Assembly (NCBI RefSeq): GCF_016786355.1
Contig: NZ_JADWYX010000043.1
Span: 17,149 to 72,364, forward strand
DNA length: 55,216 bases
Direction: 5' to 3'
DNA from: Frankia sp. AgB1.9
Lineage (GTDB): Bacteria > Actinomycetota > Actinomycetes > Frankiales > Frankiaceae
A model generated the notes under the pieces. That model worked only from the letters and a program-made list of their open reading frames with translations. It had not been told where the DNA came from and did not search any database. The position numbers and the translations under genes are program-made. This document shows positions 24,210 to 35,361 of the stretch, in pieces; within the stretch, counting starts at the first letter, position 1; each line of letters opens with the position of its first letter.

Positions 24210-25607
24210 TCAGGCGGCGGCGGATCCGGTCGGCAGCGGCGGCTGGAGGGCGGTGAGGCGGCGGACGGCGCCGAGCGGGATATCGACCCAGGACGGCCGG
24301 TGCCGGGCCTCGTAAAGCACCTCGTAGACGGCCTTGTCCAGCTCGTAGGCGCGTAGCTCGACCGCGTGCGCGGCCAGGTCGAGGCCACTGGCGGCCTGGT
24401 AGCCGTCGAGGAAGGCCACCCGGTTGCGCTCGGCCCACTCGCGGGCCCGGTAGGCCAGGCCCGGCTCGTCGGCGCGCTCCAGCAGCATCGACTGGGCGGC
24501 GTAGTCGAACGAGCGCAGCATGCCCGCGATGTCGCGCAGCGGCGAGTCCAGCCGGCGGCGCTCGGGCACCGGCCGGGCCGGCTCACCCTCGAAGTCGAAC
24601 AGCACCCAGCCGTTCTCCGTGCGCAGCACCTGGCCGAGGTGCAGGTCGCCGTGGATCCGCTGGTAGGGCGCCGCGGCGGTCTCGGCGGCCAGGGCGTCGT
24701 AGGCGGCCCGGGCGCCCCCCTCGTACGGGGCGAGCTCGGGGACGGCGGTGAGGGCGGCGTCGAGCCGTCCGTGCAGGCCGAGAGCGGTGGTGTGCAGCGA
24801 CTCCGGGTCGACCGCGGCCGTCGGGAAGCAGCCAGCCAGCAGGGTGTGCACCTCGGCGGTCGCCGCGCCCAGCCGTTCGGACTCGCCCGCGAAGTCGCCG
24901 CCGACCTCGTCGGGGGGCAGGTCGCCCTCGGCGTACAGGTCGCGGACGCTGGTGATCGCGAGCTTCCAGCCCTCGGTGCCGCTGCGCAGGTACTCCTGCA
25001 TGAAGGCGAAGGTGGTGTCGGCGTCCGAGCCGCCCTCGCCGGCGCCGGGCAGCTCGCCGTCGAGCCAGGCCAGCGGGCTGGCGACGTGGCGGGTGCCGGC
25101 GGCGGCTAGCGCCCTGGTGACCTCCAGGTCGGGGTTGACTCCCGGCCAGAGGCGACGGAAGACCTTGAGGATGTACTCCTCGCCGTACACGATCGAGGTG
25201 TTCGACTGCTCGGCGCCGACCGAGTGCGCCGGCAGCTGGCTCAGCGGGGTGACGGCGTGCGCCGCCAGGGTGCCGTGGCGCTGGCCGGCGGAGAGGAAGT
25301 CGAGCAGCGCGGCGCTGCCGTCCGCGTCGTGCAGACCGTCGTAGACCAGCCCGGTCGACATCTCGCCGAGCAGGAAGCCCGAGTGGCCGTGCGGCGCGTC
25401 CGGCCGGATCACCAGCGGGACCTGGTAAAGGTCGCGCGGCCCGCCATCGGAGTAGGCGACCTCGACGATCAGGTGGCGCAGGCGGTCGGAGACGGGGACG
25501 TCCTGGACGATGCCCACCCGCGCGTCGGCGCGGCCCTTGCCCGCGAACCAGCGCTGCCTGGGCAGCCAGTCCGCCAACAGGGTCGTGAGCTCGGAATGGT
25601 CTCGCAC
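24210..25607 (-). CDS. mak: Maltokinase (Mak/Pep2)
   Basis: The 465-residue ATP-dependent kinase phosphorylates maltose to alpha-maltose 1-phosphate, the donor used by GlgE. It has an N-terminal cap (ADWLPRQRWFAGKGR) and a kinase fold similar to aminoglycoside phosphotransferases with EEYILKVFRRLWPGVNPD, the catalytic loop IHGDLHLGQVL and the metal-binding LFDFEGEPARP. I chose GTG 25607, six bases after AGGGAGG, over an ATG 45 bases upstream. In many actinobacteria mak is fused to treS, but here it is separate, 482 bases downstream of treS. Confidence 0.93.
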   Translation of the reverse strand: MRDHSELTTLLADWLPRQRWFAGKGRADARVGIVQDVPVSDRLRHLIVEVAYSDGGPRDLYQVPLVIRPDAPHGHSGFLLGEMSTGLVYDGLHDADGSAALLDFLSAGQRHGTLAAHAVTPLSQLPAHSVGAEQSNTSIVYGEEYILKVFRRLWPGVNPDLEVTRALAAAGTRHVASPLAWLDGELPGAGEGGSDADTTFAFMQEYLRSGTEGWKLAITSVRDLYAEGDLPPDEVGGDFAGESERLGAATAEVHTLLAGCFPTAAVDPESLHTTALGLHGRLDAALTAVPELAPYEGGARAAYDALAAETAAAPYQRIHGDLHLGQVLRTENGWVLFDFEGEPARPVPERRRLDSPLRDIAGMLRSFDYAAQSMLLERADEPGLAYRAREWAERNRVAFLDGYQAASGLDLAAHAVELRAYELDKAVYEVLYEARHRPSWVDIPLGAVRRLTALQPPLPTGSAAA

Positions 25608-26089
25608 GGTCGACCTCCCTCTGGCCGGCGGCTGTGCGATCATGATCTCCATCTCGCACGGCCGGAGGCCTGTAGTTGACGCTGGGCCAAGGAGTGCGCT
25701 TCGAGAGGCTGCCGGCGGCTGGGCACGCGCGTCTCGATCACGCAGCCGGAGGGCCGTCGTCCCCGGATCCGGAGGCGTTATCCCCTCGCGGGTCGTCGGA
25801 TGTGGCGGTGTTCAGTTGAGTAGTTCCCCTGGCACGCGGGCCAAGACGAGCGACCCACATATGCCGCGGCCCATCGGGACAGGGCCTAGGGCCTGACCCC
25901 GATGGGCCGGTCGGCGTACCGACACGTCTATGCGGCTGCGGTCAACCTAACGGACATGTCATCCGGTAGATAGCACTTGTCCATCCGATTTGCCAGAGAT
26001 GGCGGGCGCCCGTCCGCCCGTGGGCGGGCACCCCCATACGAACACGCGGCGGCCCGACCGGGCGTACCCGGCGGGCGCTCGACGTCCGT
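25608..26089. other. Intergenic region between treS and mak
   Basis: This 482-bp gap interrupts an otherwise tight same-strand cluster. It contains the long hairpin at 25867-25909 and no supported gene. The stretch at about 25930-25990 is less GC-rich. A separate mak-glgB promoter probably lies between the hairpin and 25607. Confidence 0.45.
25867..25909 (-). terminator. Long hairpin between treS and mak
   Basis: CGGCCCATCGGG (25867-25878) and CCCGATGGGCCG (25898-25909) are exact reverse complements, a 12-bp stem with a 19-base loop that contains CCTAGG. It lies about 180 bases past treS. It could end the glgE-treS transcript or lower expression of mak-glgB. No T-run is present. Confidence 0.55.
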
Positions 26090-29826
<3,737 letters not shown>

Positions 29827-30709
29827 CGCTGCGACCTTATCCAGACGAACCACGGGCTCAATGATCCGCCTCCGAGATGGCAAATGGCGATACCCCAACG
29901 TGAACTGCGTGAGACCACCGGACACCCCCATGTGGTGATCTGGTGGGGGTGACTCTGGGCGTGGGACGAGCGCCCGACCGGTTGACCCGTGGTCGATGTT
30001 CCCAGGTTGGGTCTGGGAAACCGCGCGGGGCACAGTTGGTCGTCGACGACGCCGTCCGAGCGTGGCCGACGCTGGGGCTGACACCCGCCTGCGCGGGCCG
30101 CCCACCCGGCAGGCCGTCGCTCCGAGCAGGCCGTTCACCTGGAATTGCCATGGACGCCCCCACCTTCGTGGGATCTGCCGGTGTCTGACCGGTGATCGGA
30201 ACGGTCGGGCCGCACTCGCGACCGCCGCCCCGGCGTCCCGGGCCGGACCTCTCCGGGCACCGCCGGCGCGACCCGCGCATGTCGGTCGGGTGACAGCCCG
30301 GTGCGCGGTACCCCCGGGTGAGCGGCGGGTTACAAGGCGGCCCGGCGGCGACGGCGCGCCGAAAAACAGTCCTTATGACGACCTTCGCCGGGCCTGGCCG
30401 GCGCCGGAAGCGGCAAGAATGTCGTGGGCCGGCCCAGGCTGCCGGCGCGCGAAGGGGAGCCTGGATCGCCGCGCGGGTCGCGGTGGTCGGTGTTTCGCAT
30501 TCGGAGCTGGCGCGCCGCCCGCGTCGGGAACTCTGGGCACCGCATCATTCGTATGGCTCTTCAGAAGCCCCGGTGGATGTCGCCCGGACGGGCGAGCGCC
30601 CGGTCCGGCCGAGTATGGGCAGTAGGCTGCCGCTCGTACCGGCAGCGAGCCAGGGTGTGGGTGCTCGGGGCGCCGAAGCCCCGTCCGCACGGACAGCGGG
30701 AGGAAAACA
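29827..30709. other. Divergent intergenic region between glgE and terD
   Basis: These 883 bases separate the glucan cluster (minus) from the Ter locus (plus). Several open frames cross it, but none shows a family motif or a supported start, so I call no gene. TAGGCT at 30623-30628 could be a -10 box for terD, about 80 bases before its start. I saw no strong hairpin or repeat. Confidence 0.4.
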
Positions 30710-31285
30710 GTGGGAGTCAGCCTCAGCAAGGGCGGCAACGTCTCGTTGTCGAAGGAGGCACCTGGCCTCACGAGCATCATGGTCGGTCTCGGCTGGGACG
30801 CTCGGACGACGACCGGTTCGGACTTCGACCTCGACGCGAGCGCGATTGCGTGCCGCGCCGACGGTCGGGTGGTCTCCGACCAGTACTTCGTCTTCTTCAA
30901 CAACCTGAAAAGCCCGGACGGCGCGATCGAGCACCAGGGCGACAACCTCACCGGCGCCGGCGAGGGCGACGACGAGCAGGTGAAGGTCAACCTGGCCACC
31001 CTGCCGGCGGAGATCGACAAGATCGTGTTCCCGGTCTCGATCTACGACGCCGAGTCGCGCCAGCAGAGCTTCGGCCAGGTGCGCAACGCGTTCATCCGTA
31101 TCGCGAACGAGGTCGGCGGCGCCGAGATCGCTCGGTACGACCTCTCCGAGGACGCCTCCACCGAGACCGCCATGATCTTCGGTGAGGTCTACCGGCACGG
31201 CGCCGACTGGAAGTTCCGCGCGGTCGGCCAGGGCTATGCGACCGGCCTGCGCGGCATCGCCCAGGACTACGGCGTCAACGTTTAG
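30710..31285 (+). CDS. terD: TerD-family tellurium resistance / stress protein
   Basis: The 191-residue protein is a full-length TerD: MGVSLSKGGNVSLSKEAPGL, IMVGLGWDARTT, FDLDASAIAC, DNLTGAGEGDDEQVKVNL and RIANEVGGAEIARYDLSEDA. TerD domains bind calcium through acidic loops and are tied to tellurite, phage and general envelope or DNA-damage stress. The exact molecular job is not settled. The GTG at 30710 follows GGGAGG closely. It is the first gene of the Ter locus. The following terC-like gene is 581 bases away, with repeats in between, so it may be transcribed alone. Confidence 0.94.
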   Translation: MGVSLSKGGNVSLSKEAPGLTSIMVGLGWDARTTTGSDFDLDASAIACRADGRVVSDQYFVFFNNLKSPDGAIEHQGDNLTGAGEGDDEQVKVNLATLPAEIDKIVFPVSIYDAESRQQSFGQVRNAFIRIANEVGGAEIARYDLSEDASTETAMIFGEVYRHGADWKFRAVGQGYATGLRGIAQDYGVNV

Positions 31286-31310
31286 CCCAACCAGTACGCG
31301 CTCGCGAGCA

Positions 31311-31385
31311 TGATCGCTGTTTTGGCCCCGGGGTGGTCGTCGAACCGCTCCAGTCACGACCACTCCGGGGCCGAAACCGCGATCA
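31311..31385. repeat. 75-bp palindromic repeat B, copy 3
   Basis: It begins TGATCGCTGTTTTGGCCCC and ends GGGGCCGAAACCGCGATCA. GGGTGGTCGTCG and CACGACCACTCC form the inner stem. It is the most symmetrical of the three copies and should fold into a long hairpin. Confidence 0.88.
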
Positions 31386-31483
31386 TGCCCGCCGGGTCGC
31401 AGGAGCCTCGCGTTGGTGGAACGCCCAGCGCGGACGTGACACCGGTCACCTCCCGACCCTGGACAGCGCCCGCCCCCGTCCTC

Positions 31484-31545
31484 CTGCATGCCGGGAGTTT
31501 CACGTTGGGGAGGGCGCTAAGCGCCCGATCCCGGCGGAGCGGCCG
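31484..31545 (-). repeat. Intergenic repeat A, inverted partial copy
   Basis: CACGTTGGGGAGGGCGCTAA followed by GCGCCCGATCCCGGCGG is the reverse complement of the repeat A core. Its position about 100 bases from a repeat B copy matches the A-B association at 13103-13234 and 15230-15424, here in the opposite order. Confidence 0.65.
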
Positions 31546-31866
31546 AAGGCGCGCAAGCGCCGGTCCCGGCCGATCGCCGCATCTTGTCGGCCGCTTGTCA
31601 GCTTTGTCCCAGGTGGGGCTGGCTACGATGCGAGGGCCGCGCACCATCTACGAGCGTGTCGTCGGTCGTTTGCCTGGTGCGGCCTCGGTCCGCCGGAGCT
31701 TCCCACGGGCGTGGGGAGCGGGCGGGCGGCCGGCACGCTTTGTCGGGCGCGGCTGACGGCGGCGTCGATCAGGGCGGTGCGGTGGACTCCGGCGGACCGG
31801 AGCCGCAGCGCCAAAGGCGCCGGCCGACCATCATCCCTAGACCGGTCCGCGGAGGTGCAGGTCCTG

Positions 31867-32997
31867 GTGCACATCTTGCGGATCTTCGGCTGGTCGTTCG
31901 CCGTGACCGCCGTGGTCGTCGCTGGTGCCGGCGTGCTCGGTGGAGGTCAGGCCGCGGCACTCGTCGCGATCCTGGCCGTCCTCGAGATCAGTCTGTCGTT
32001 CGACAACGCGGTGATCAACGCGACGATCCTCGGCCGGATGAGCGCCGCCTGGCAGCGAATCTTCCTGACGGTCGGTGTGTTGATCGCCGTCTTCGGCATG
32101 CGGCTGATCTTCCCGATCGTGGTCGTCGCGCTGACGGCGCATCTGAGCCCCTACGACGTCTTCGACCTGGCGATCAACCACTCCGACCAGTACGCGGACA
32201 AGCTGCACGCGGCCCATCCCGCGATCGCCGCGTTCGGCGGGATCTTCCTGTTCATGATCTTCCTGGACTTCATGTTCGACAACGACCGTGACGTCCAGTG
32301 GCTGCGCTGGCTGGAAGAGCCGCTGCGCAAGGTCGGTGCCCTCGACGTCATCCCGGTAGTGCTCGGGCTGGTCGCGCTGCTGGTCGTCGGCGAGTGGTTC
32401 TCCGGCGGCCACACCGAGCAGGTCTTCGTCGCCGGCGTGGCCGGTCTCGCGACCTACCTGGCCGTCAGCGGCCTCGGCGAGTTCTTCGAGTCACGCGGGA
32501 TCGGCGCGGAGGAGGAGGACGGCGACGAACAGGCCGGCCCGGCCACCGCTGCCACGGGCGGGGCCTCCAACGTTGCCCTCGCCACCGGCAAGGCGGCGTT
32601 CTTCCTCTTCCTCTACCTCGAGGTCCTGGACGCCAGCTTCTCGTTCGACGGCGTCGTCGGCGCGTTCGCGATCTCCCAGAACATCTTCATCATCGCCGCC
32701 GGTCTCGGTATCGGGGCGATGTACATCCGGTCGCTGACCGTCTTCCTGGTACGGCAGGGGACGCTGTCGGAGTACGTGTTCCTCGAGCATGGCGCTCATT
32801 ACGCGATCGGCGCCCTGGCGGTGATTCTCGCCGTCTCGATCGAGAACGACGTGCCCGAGATCGTCACTGGGCTGATCGGTGTCGCGTTCATCGGCCTCGC
32901 CTTGCTGACCTCGATCCGCCACCGCCGCAGGAGCGCGGACCAGGGCGGGGACTCCGACGAGAGCTCGGCACCGGAACCGGTAGGCGCCAGCTCGTGA
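31867..32997 (+). CDS. TerC-like integral membrane protein (DUF475)
   Basis: The 376-residue membrane protein belongs to DUF475 in the TerC superfamily. It has about eight hydrophobic segments and two intramembrane acidic motifs, LEISLSFDNAVINATILG and LEVLDASFSFDGVVGAF, the paired FDN/FDG signatures of TerC proteins, thought to handle divalent metal ions such as Mn. A polar loop (EEEDGDEQAGP) separates the halves and the C-terminus is acidic. In Ter systems it is thought to form a membrane complex with TerD. The start could be GTG 31867 or GTG 31855 near a GGAGG. Confidence 0.9.
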   Translation: MHILRIFGWSFAVTAVVVAGAGVLGGGQAAALVAILAVLEISLSFDNAVINATILGRMSAAWQRIFLTVGVLIAVFGMRLIFPIVVVALTAHLSPYDVFDLAINHSDQYADKLHAAHPAIAAFGGIFLFMIFLDFMFDNDRDVQWLRWLEEPLRKVGALDVIPVVLGLVALLVVGEWFSGGHTEQVFVAGVAGLATYLAVSGLGEFFESRGIGAEEEDGDEQAGPATAATGGASNVALATGKAAFFLFLYLEVLDASFSFDGVVGAFAISQNIFIIAAGLGIGAMYIRSLTVFLVRQGTLSEYVFLEHGAHYAIGALAVILAVSIENDVPEIVTGLIGVAFIGLALLTSIRHRRRSADQGGDSDESSAPEPVGASS

Positions 32998-33293
32998 CCG
33001 CGCGGCGCCGCCCCGAATGTTGGCCGGGCGGAGCCTGAACGGGACCAGACACGTTGTCCGGAGAGGGCACGTGGGCGCGACCGGCGGTCCGCGGCGAGTT
33101 GGCCGCTGTGCAGAATGGTCGGCGGGGATCGTCGGGGGTGTTTGGTGGTCGGCCCGGGGCGGCAGGTAGCGCCCCAGGCCGACCAGTGCTCGGGAAGCCG
33201 CGCCACCCCTACCGGGGGCCGGGTCGATGGTCCGAGGAGGCTCTCCCGGACGCCCGGCTGGCGGCGGCGGACGACGACCGCGAAGGAGCGGAC

Positions 33294-33968
33294 ATGGCTT
33301 TCGACAACCCGAACCCAGGGGCCACCGGCGGGCCAGGCGGCGCGACGCCCGGGGTGTCCCTGAGCAAGGTCACCCTCACGAAGTCCGCGCCGAGCGTGTC
33401 GCTGTCCAAGCAGGGCGGCGGCGGTCGGCTGCACGTGAACCTGAACTGGCAGACGGGTGCCCCCCAGAAGGGCGGCTTCCTCAAGCGCGTGCTCGGCGGC
33501 ACCGGCGGGATCGACCTCGACCTCGCAGCCCTCTACGAGCTGAGCGACGGCCAGAAGGGGGTCATCCAGGCCCTCGGCGACACGTTCGGATCGTTCGACG
33601 CCCCGCCGTTCGTCGTGCTCGACGCCGACGACCGCACCGGATCCGCGGTCGGTGGCGAGAACCTCTACGTCAACCTGGCGCGGGCGGGGCAGATCCGCCG
33701 GGTCCTGATCTTCGCGTTCATCTACGAGGGGGTCGCCTCCTTCGACCAGGCCAACGCGGTCGTGACGCTGACCCCCGCGCAGGGCGCGCCGATCGAGGTC
33801 CGGCTCGACGAGCAGGCCGGCGGTTCCCGGATGTGCGCCATCGCGCTGCTGACGAACAACGGCGCGGGCGACTTCACGGTCAGCCGCGAGGTCAAGTACG
33901 TCGGCGGCCACCGCCAGCTCGACGCCCTTTACAACTGGGGCCTCAACTGGACGCCGGGCCGCAAGTGA
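33294..33968 (+). CDS. TerD-like protein, second and divergent copy
   Basis: The 224-residue protein has a Gly/Pro-rich N-terminus, then TPGVSLSKVTLTKSAPSVSLSK, a doubled SLSK strand motif, and a TerD-like beta-sandwich (GGIDLDLAALYEL; FVVLDADDRTG, then GENLYVNL; IRRVLIFAFIYEG, then GVASFDQANAVVTL). The canonical DNLTG calcium loop is replaced by DDRTGSAVGGENL, so metal binding may differ from TerD at 30710. AAGGAG lies five bases before the ATG. It overlaps the downstream GrpE-like gene by a GTGA, tying this TerD paralogue to a chaperone system. Confidence 0.85.
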   Translation: MAFDNPNPGATGGPGGATPGVSLSKVTLTKSAPSVSLSKQGGGGRLHVNLNWQTGAPQKGGFLKRVLGGTGGIDLDLAALYELSDGQKGVIQALGDTFGSFDAPPFVVLDADDRTGSAVGGENLYVNLARAGQIRRVLIFAFIYEGVASFDQANAVVTLTPAQGAPIEVRLDEQAGGSRMCAIALLTNNGAGDFTVSREVKYVGGHRQLDALYNWGLNWTPGRK

Positions 33969-35125
33969 CCGAACCACGTCGCAGGCGCGACCGGGCGGGT
34001 CGCTGGTTCCCCGGCGCCGACCCGCTCGGTCCTGGCCAGGGCGATGGCCCGGACGCCGGTGAGACCACCAGCCTGCCTGGGCTCTCCGGCGCGGGCGGCT
34101 CGCCGACGGCGCTGCCGACCGTGTCGGCCGGGGCGTTGCCGGGCATCATCACCCCGCCCGACGGCGTGCGCGGGGTTCCCGGCGCGGTCGACGTCGCCAG
34201 GGGTTCCGCCCGGGGCGGGGAGCCCGACCCGGGCGGTCCGTCGCGCGGCACGTCGGGGCTTCCCGGGGTGAGCGGCCGAGGCTCGATCGACAGCCTCCCG
34301 CCGTTCGTCGAGACGGGGCCGTATGACTACGACGCCTACGTGGACGCGGCGACCGGCCCGGACTGGACCGCCGCGCCGACCCGCGGATCGGTCCCGCCGC
34401 CCGGCAACGATCGGTCAGGCAACGATCGTCAGGGCAACGAGCGGCAGGGGATCGAGCGTCAGGGGATCGAGCGGCAAGGCGGTGAGCGGCAAGGCGGCGA
34501 CCGCCAGGCCGCCGAGCGCCAGAGCGTCGAGCGTCAGGCGGCCGATCGGCCGGGCAACGAGCGTCAGGGCAACGATCGGCAGGGCAACGATCGCCAGGGC
34601 GGCGAGCGGGCCCTGGCGGGGGACGCCGGCCTGGCCTCCGGCGGGTCGACCGGCCCGCGCGCCGCCGGCTCCGGCGACCTGGTCGAGGAGCTCGCCGCGG
34701 TGGGCCGTCGGCTCGACGAGCTGGCTCGGCTGCGCCGGCACGACGTGGAGCTGGTCGACCGGCTGCACGAGGAGAACGGCAAGCTGCGCCAGGGCGAGCT
34801 GACCGAGGCGATGGGCCCCCTGCTGCGCGGCCTGATCCGGCTGCACGACCAGATGTCCAGCCTCGGCGGGGACGACCCGCAGAGCGTCGCCGGCATCCTG
34901 CGCAAGCAGCTGCTGCAGGTGCTCGACATCTCCGCCGACGTGCGGCCCTACATCGCGGTGCCGGGCAGCCCCTTCGACCCGACCCGCCACCTCGCGCTGC
35001 GCGGGATCGGCACCGACGACCCGGCCCGCGACCGCACGATCGCCCGCGGCGTCCGGCCCGGTTTCGTCCGTGGCTCCTCGACGGTCCTGCGCCCGGCCGA
35101 GGCCGAGGTGTATCGCAACCGTTGA
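33965..35125 (+). CDS. GrpE-like nucleotide exchange factor with an Arg-Gln repeat region
   Basis: The 386-residue protein starts in a GTGA overlap with the TerD-like gene. Residues 1-145 are Gly/Pro-rich. Residues 147-215 are fourteen pentapeptides of the type GNDRQ/GNERQ. Then comes a coiled coil (LVEELAAVGRRLDELARL, then VELVDRLHEENGKL), a helical bundle (LLRGLIRLHDQMSSLG) and a small C-terminal beta domain (FDPTRHLALRGIGTDD, then GVRPGFVRGSSTVLRPAEAEV) with the layout of GrpE. The next gene encodes an Hsp70, its likely partner. Divergence from housekeeping GrpE suggests a dedicated pair. Confidence 0.78.
   Translation: MTEPRRRRDRAGRWFPGADPLGPGQGDGPDAGETTSLPGLSGAGGSPTALPTVSAGALPGIITPPDGVRGVPGAVDVARGSARGGEPDPGGPSRGTSGLPGVSGRGSIDSLPPFVETGPYDYDAYVDAATGPDWTAAPTRGSVPPPGNDRSGNDRQGNERQGIERQGIERQGGERQGGDRQAAERQSVERQAADRPGNERQGNDRQGNDRQGGERALAGDAGLASGGSTGPRAAGSGDLVEELAAVGRRLDELARLRRHDVELVDRLHEENGKLRQGELTEAMGPLLRGLIRLHDQMSSLGGDDPQSVAGILRKQLLQVLDISADVRPYIAVPGSPFDPTRHLALRGIGTDDPARDRTIARGVRPGFVRGSSTVLRPAEAEVYRNR
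34403..34609 (+). repeat. 15-bp coding repeat, fourteen units (GNDRQ-type pentapeptides)
   Basis: Units such as GGCAACGATCGTCAG and GGCAACGAGCGGCAG alternate through 207 bases in frame, giving a repeated x-x-(D/E)-R-Q pentapeptide. The alternation of D and E and of codons shows they are not all recent copies. Confidence 0.92.
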
Positions 35126-35361
35126 TGAGGCACGACGGGTCGATCCGGCTGAGGACGTACCGTGTCGCCCTGGTGGCCTGATGCGCCCGAAATGGGGGCG
35201 GTGGCGGCCGGTCGGGTAGCGCTAGGTACAAAACTCATGGGCAAACAGTCAGACCAGCGCGTCGCCGGTTGGCCGTGACAGAAACACGGCCGGCGTCCGG
35301 GTGGGCGGCGGTGATGACAAACGCGGCGCCCGGGCGTCGCGTCGGAAGGGACGGTGGCGGC

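Larger units (their letters stand above)
31286..31866. other. Intergenic region with repeats B and A upstream of the terC-like gene
   Basis: Copy 3 of the 75-bp palindrome starts 26 bases after terD and may end its transcript. A reversed repeat A core follows at 31484-31545. TACGAT at 31624-31629 is a good -10 hexamer. TTGTCC lies 14 bases upstream and TTGTCA 23 bases upstream, both off the ideal 17, so the promoter call is tentative. No gene is supported. Confidence 0.5.

Noticed and set aside
29827..30709. Several 70-210-residue ORFs between glgE and terD
   Set aside because: They have Arg/Pro/Gly-biased composition in all frames, no ribosome binding sites and no motif, consistent with non-coding high-GC DNA.
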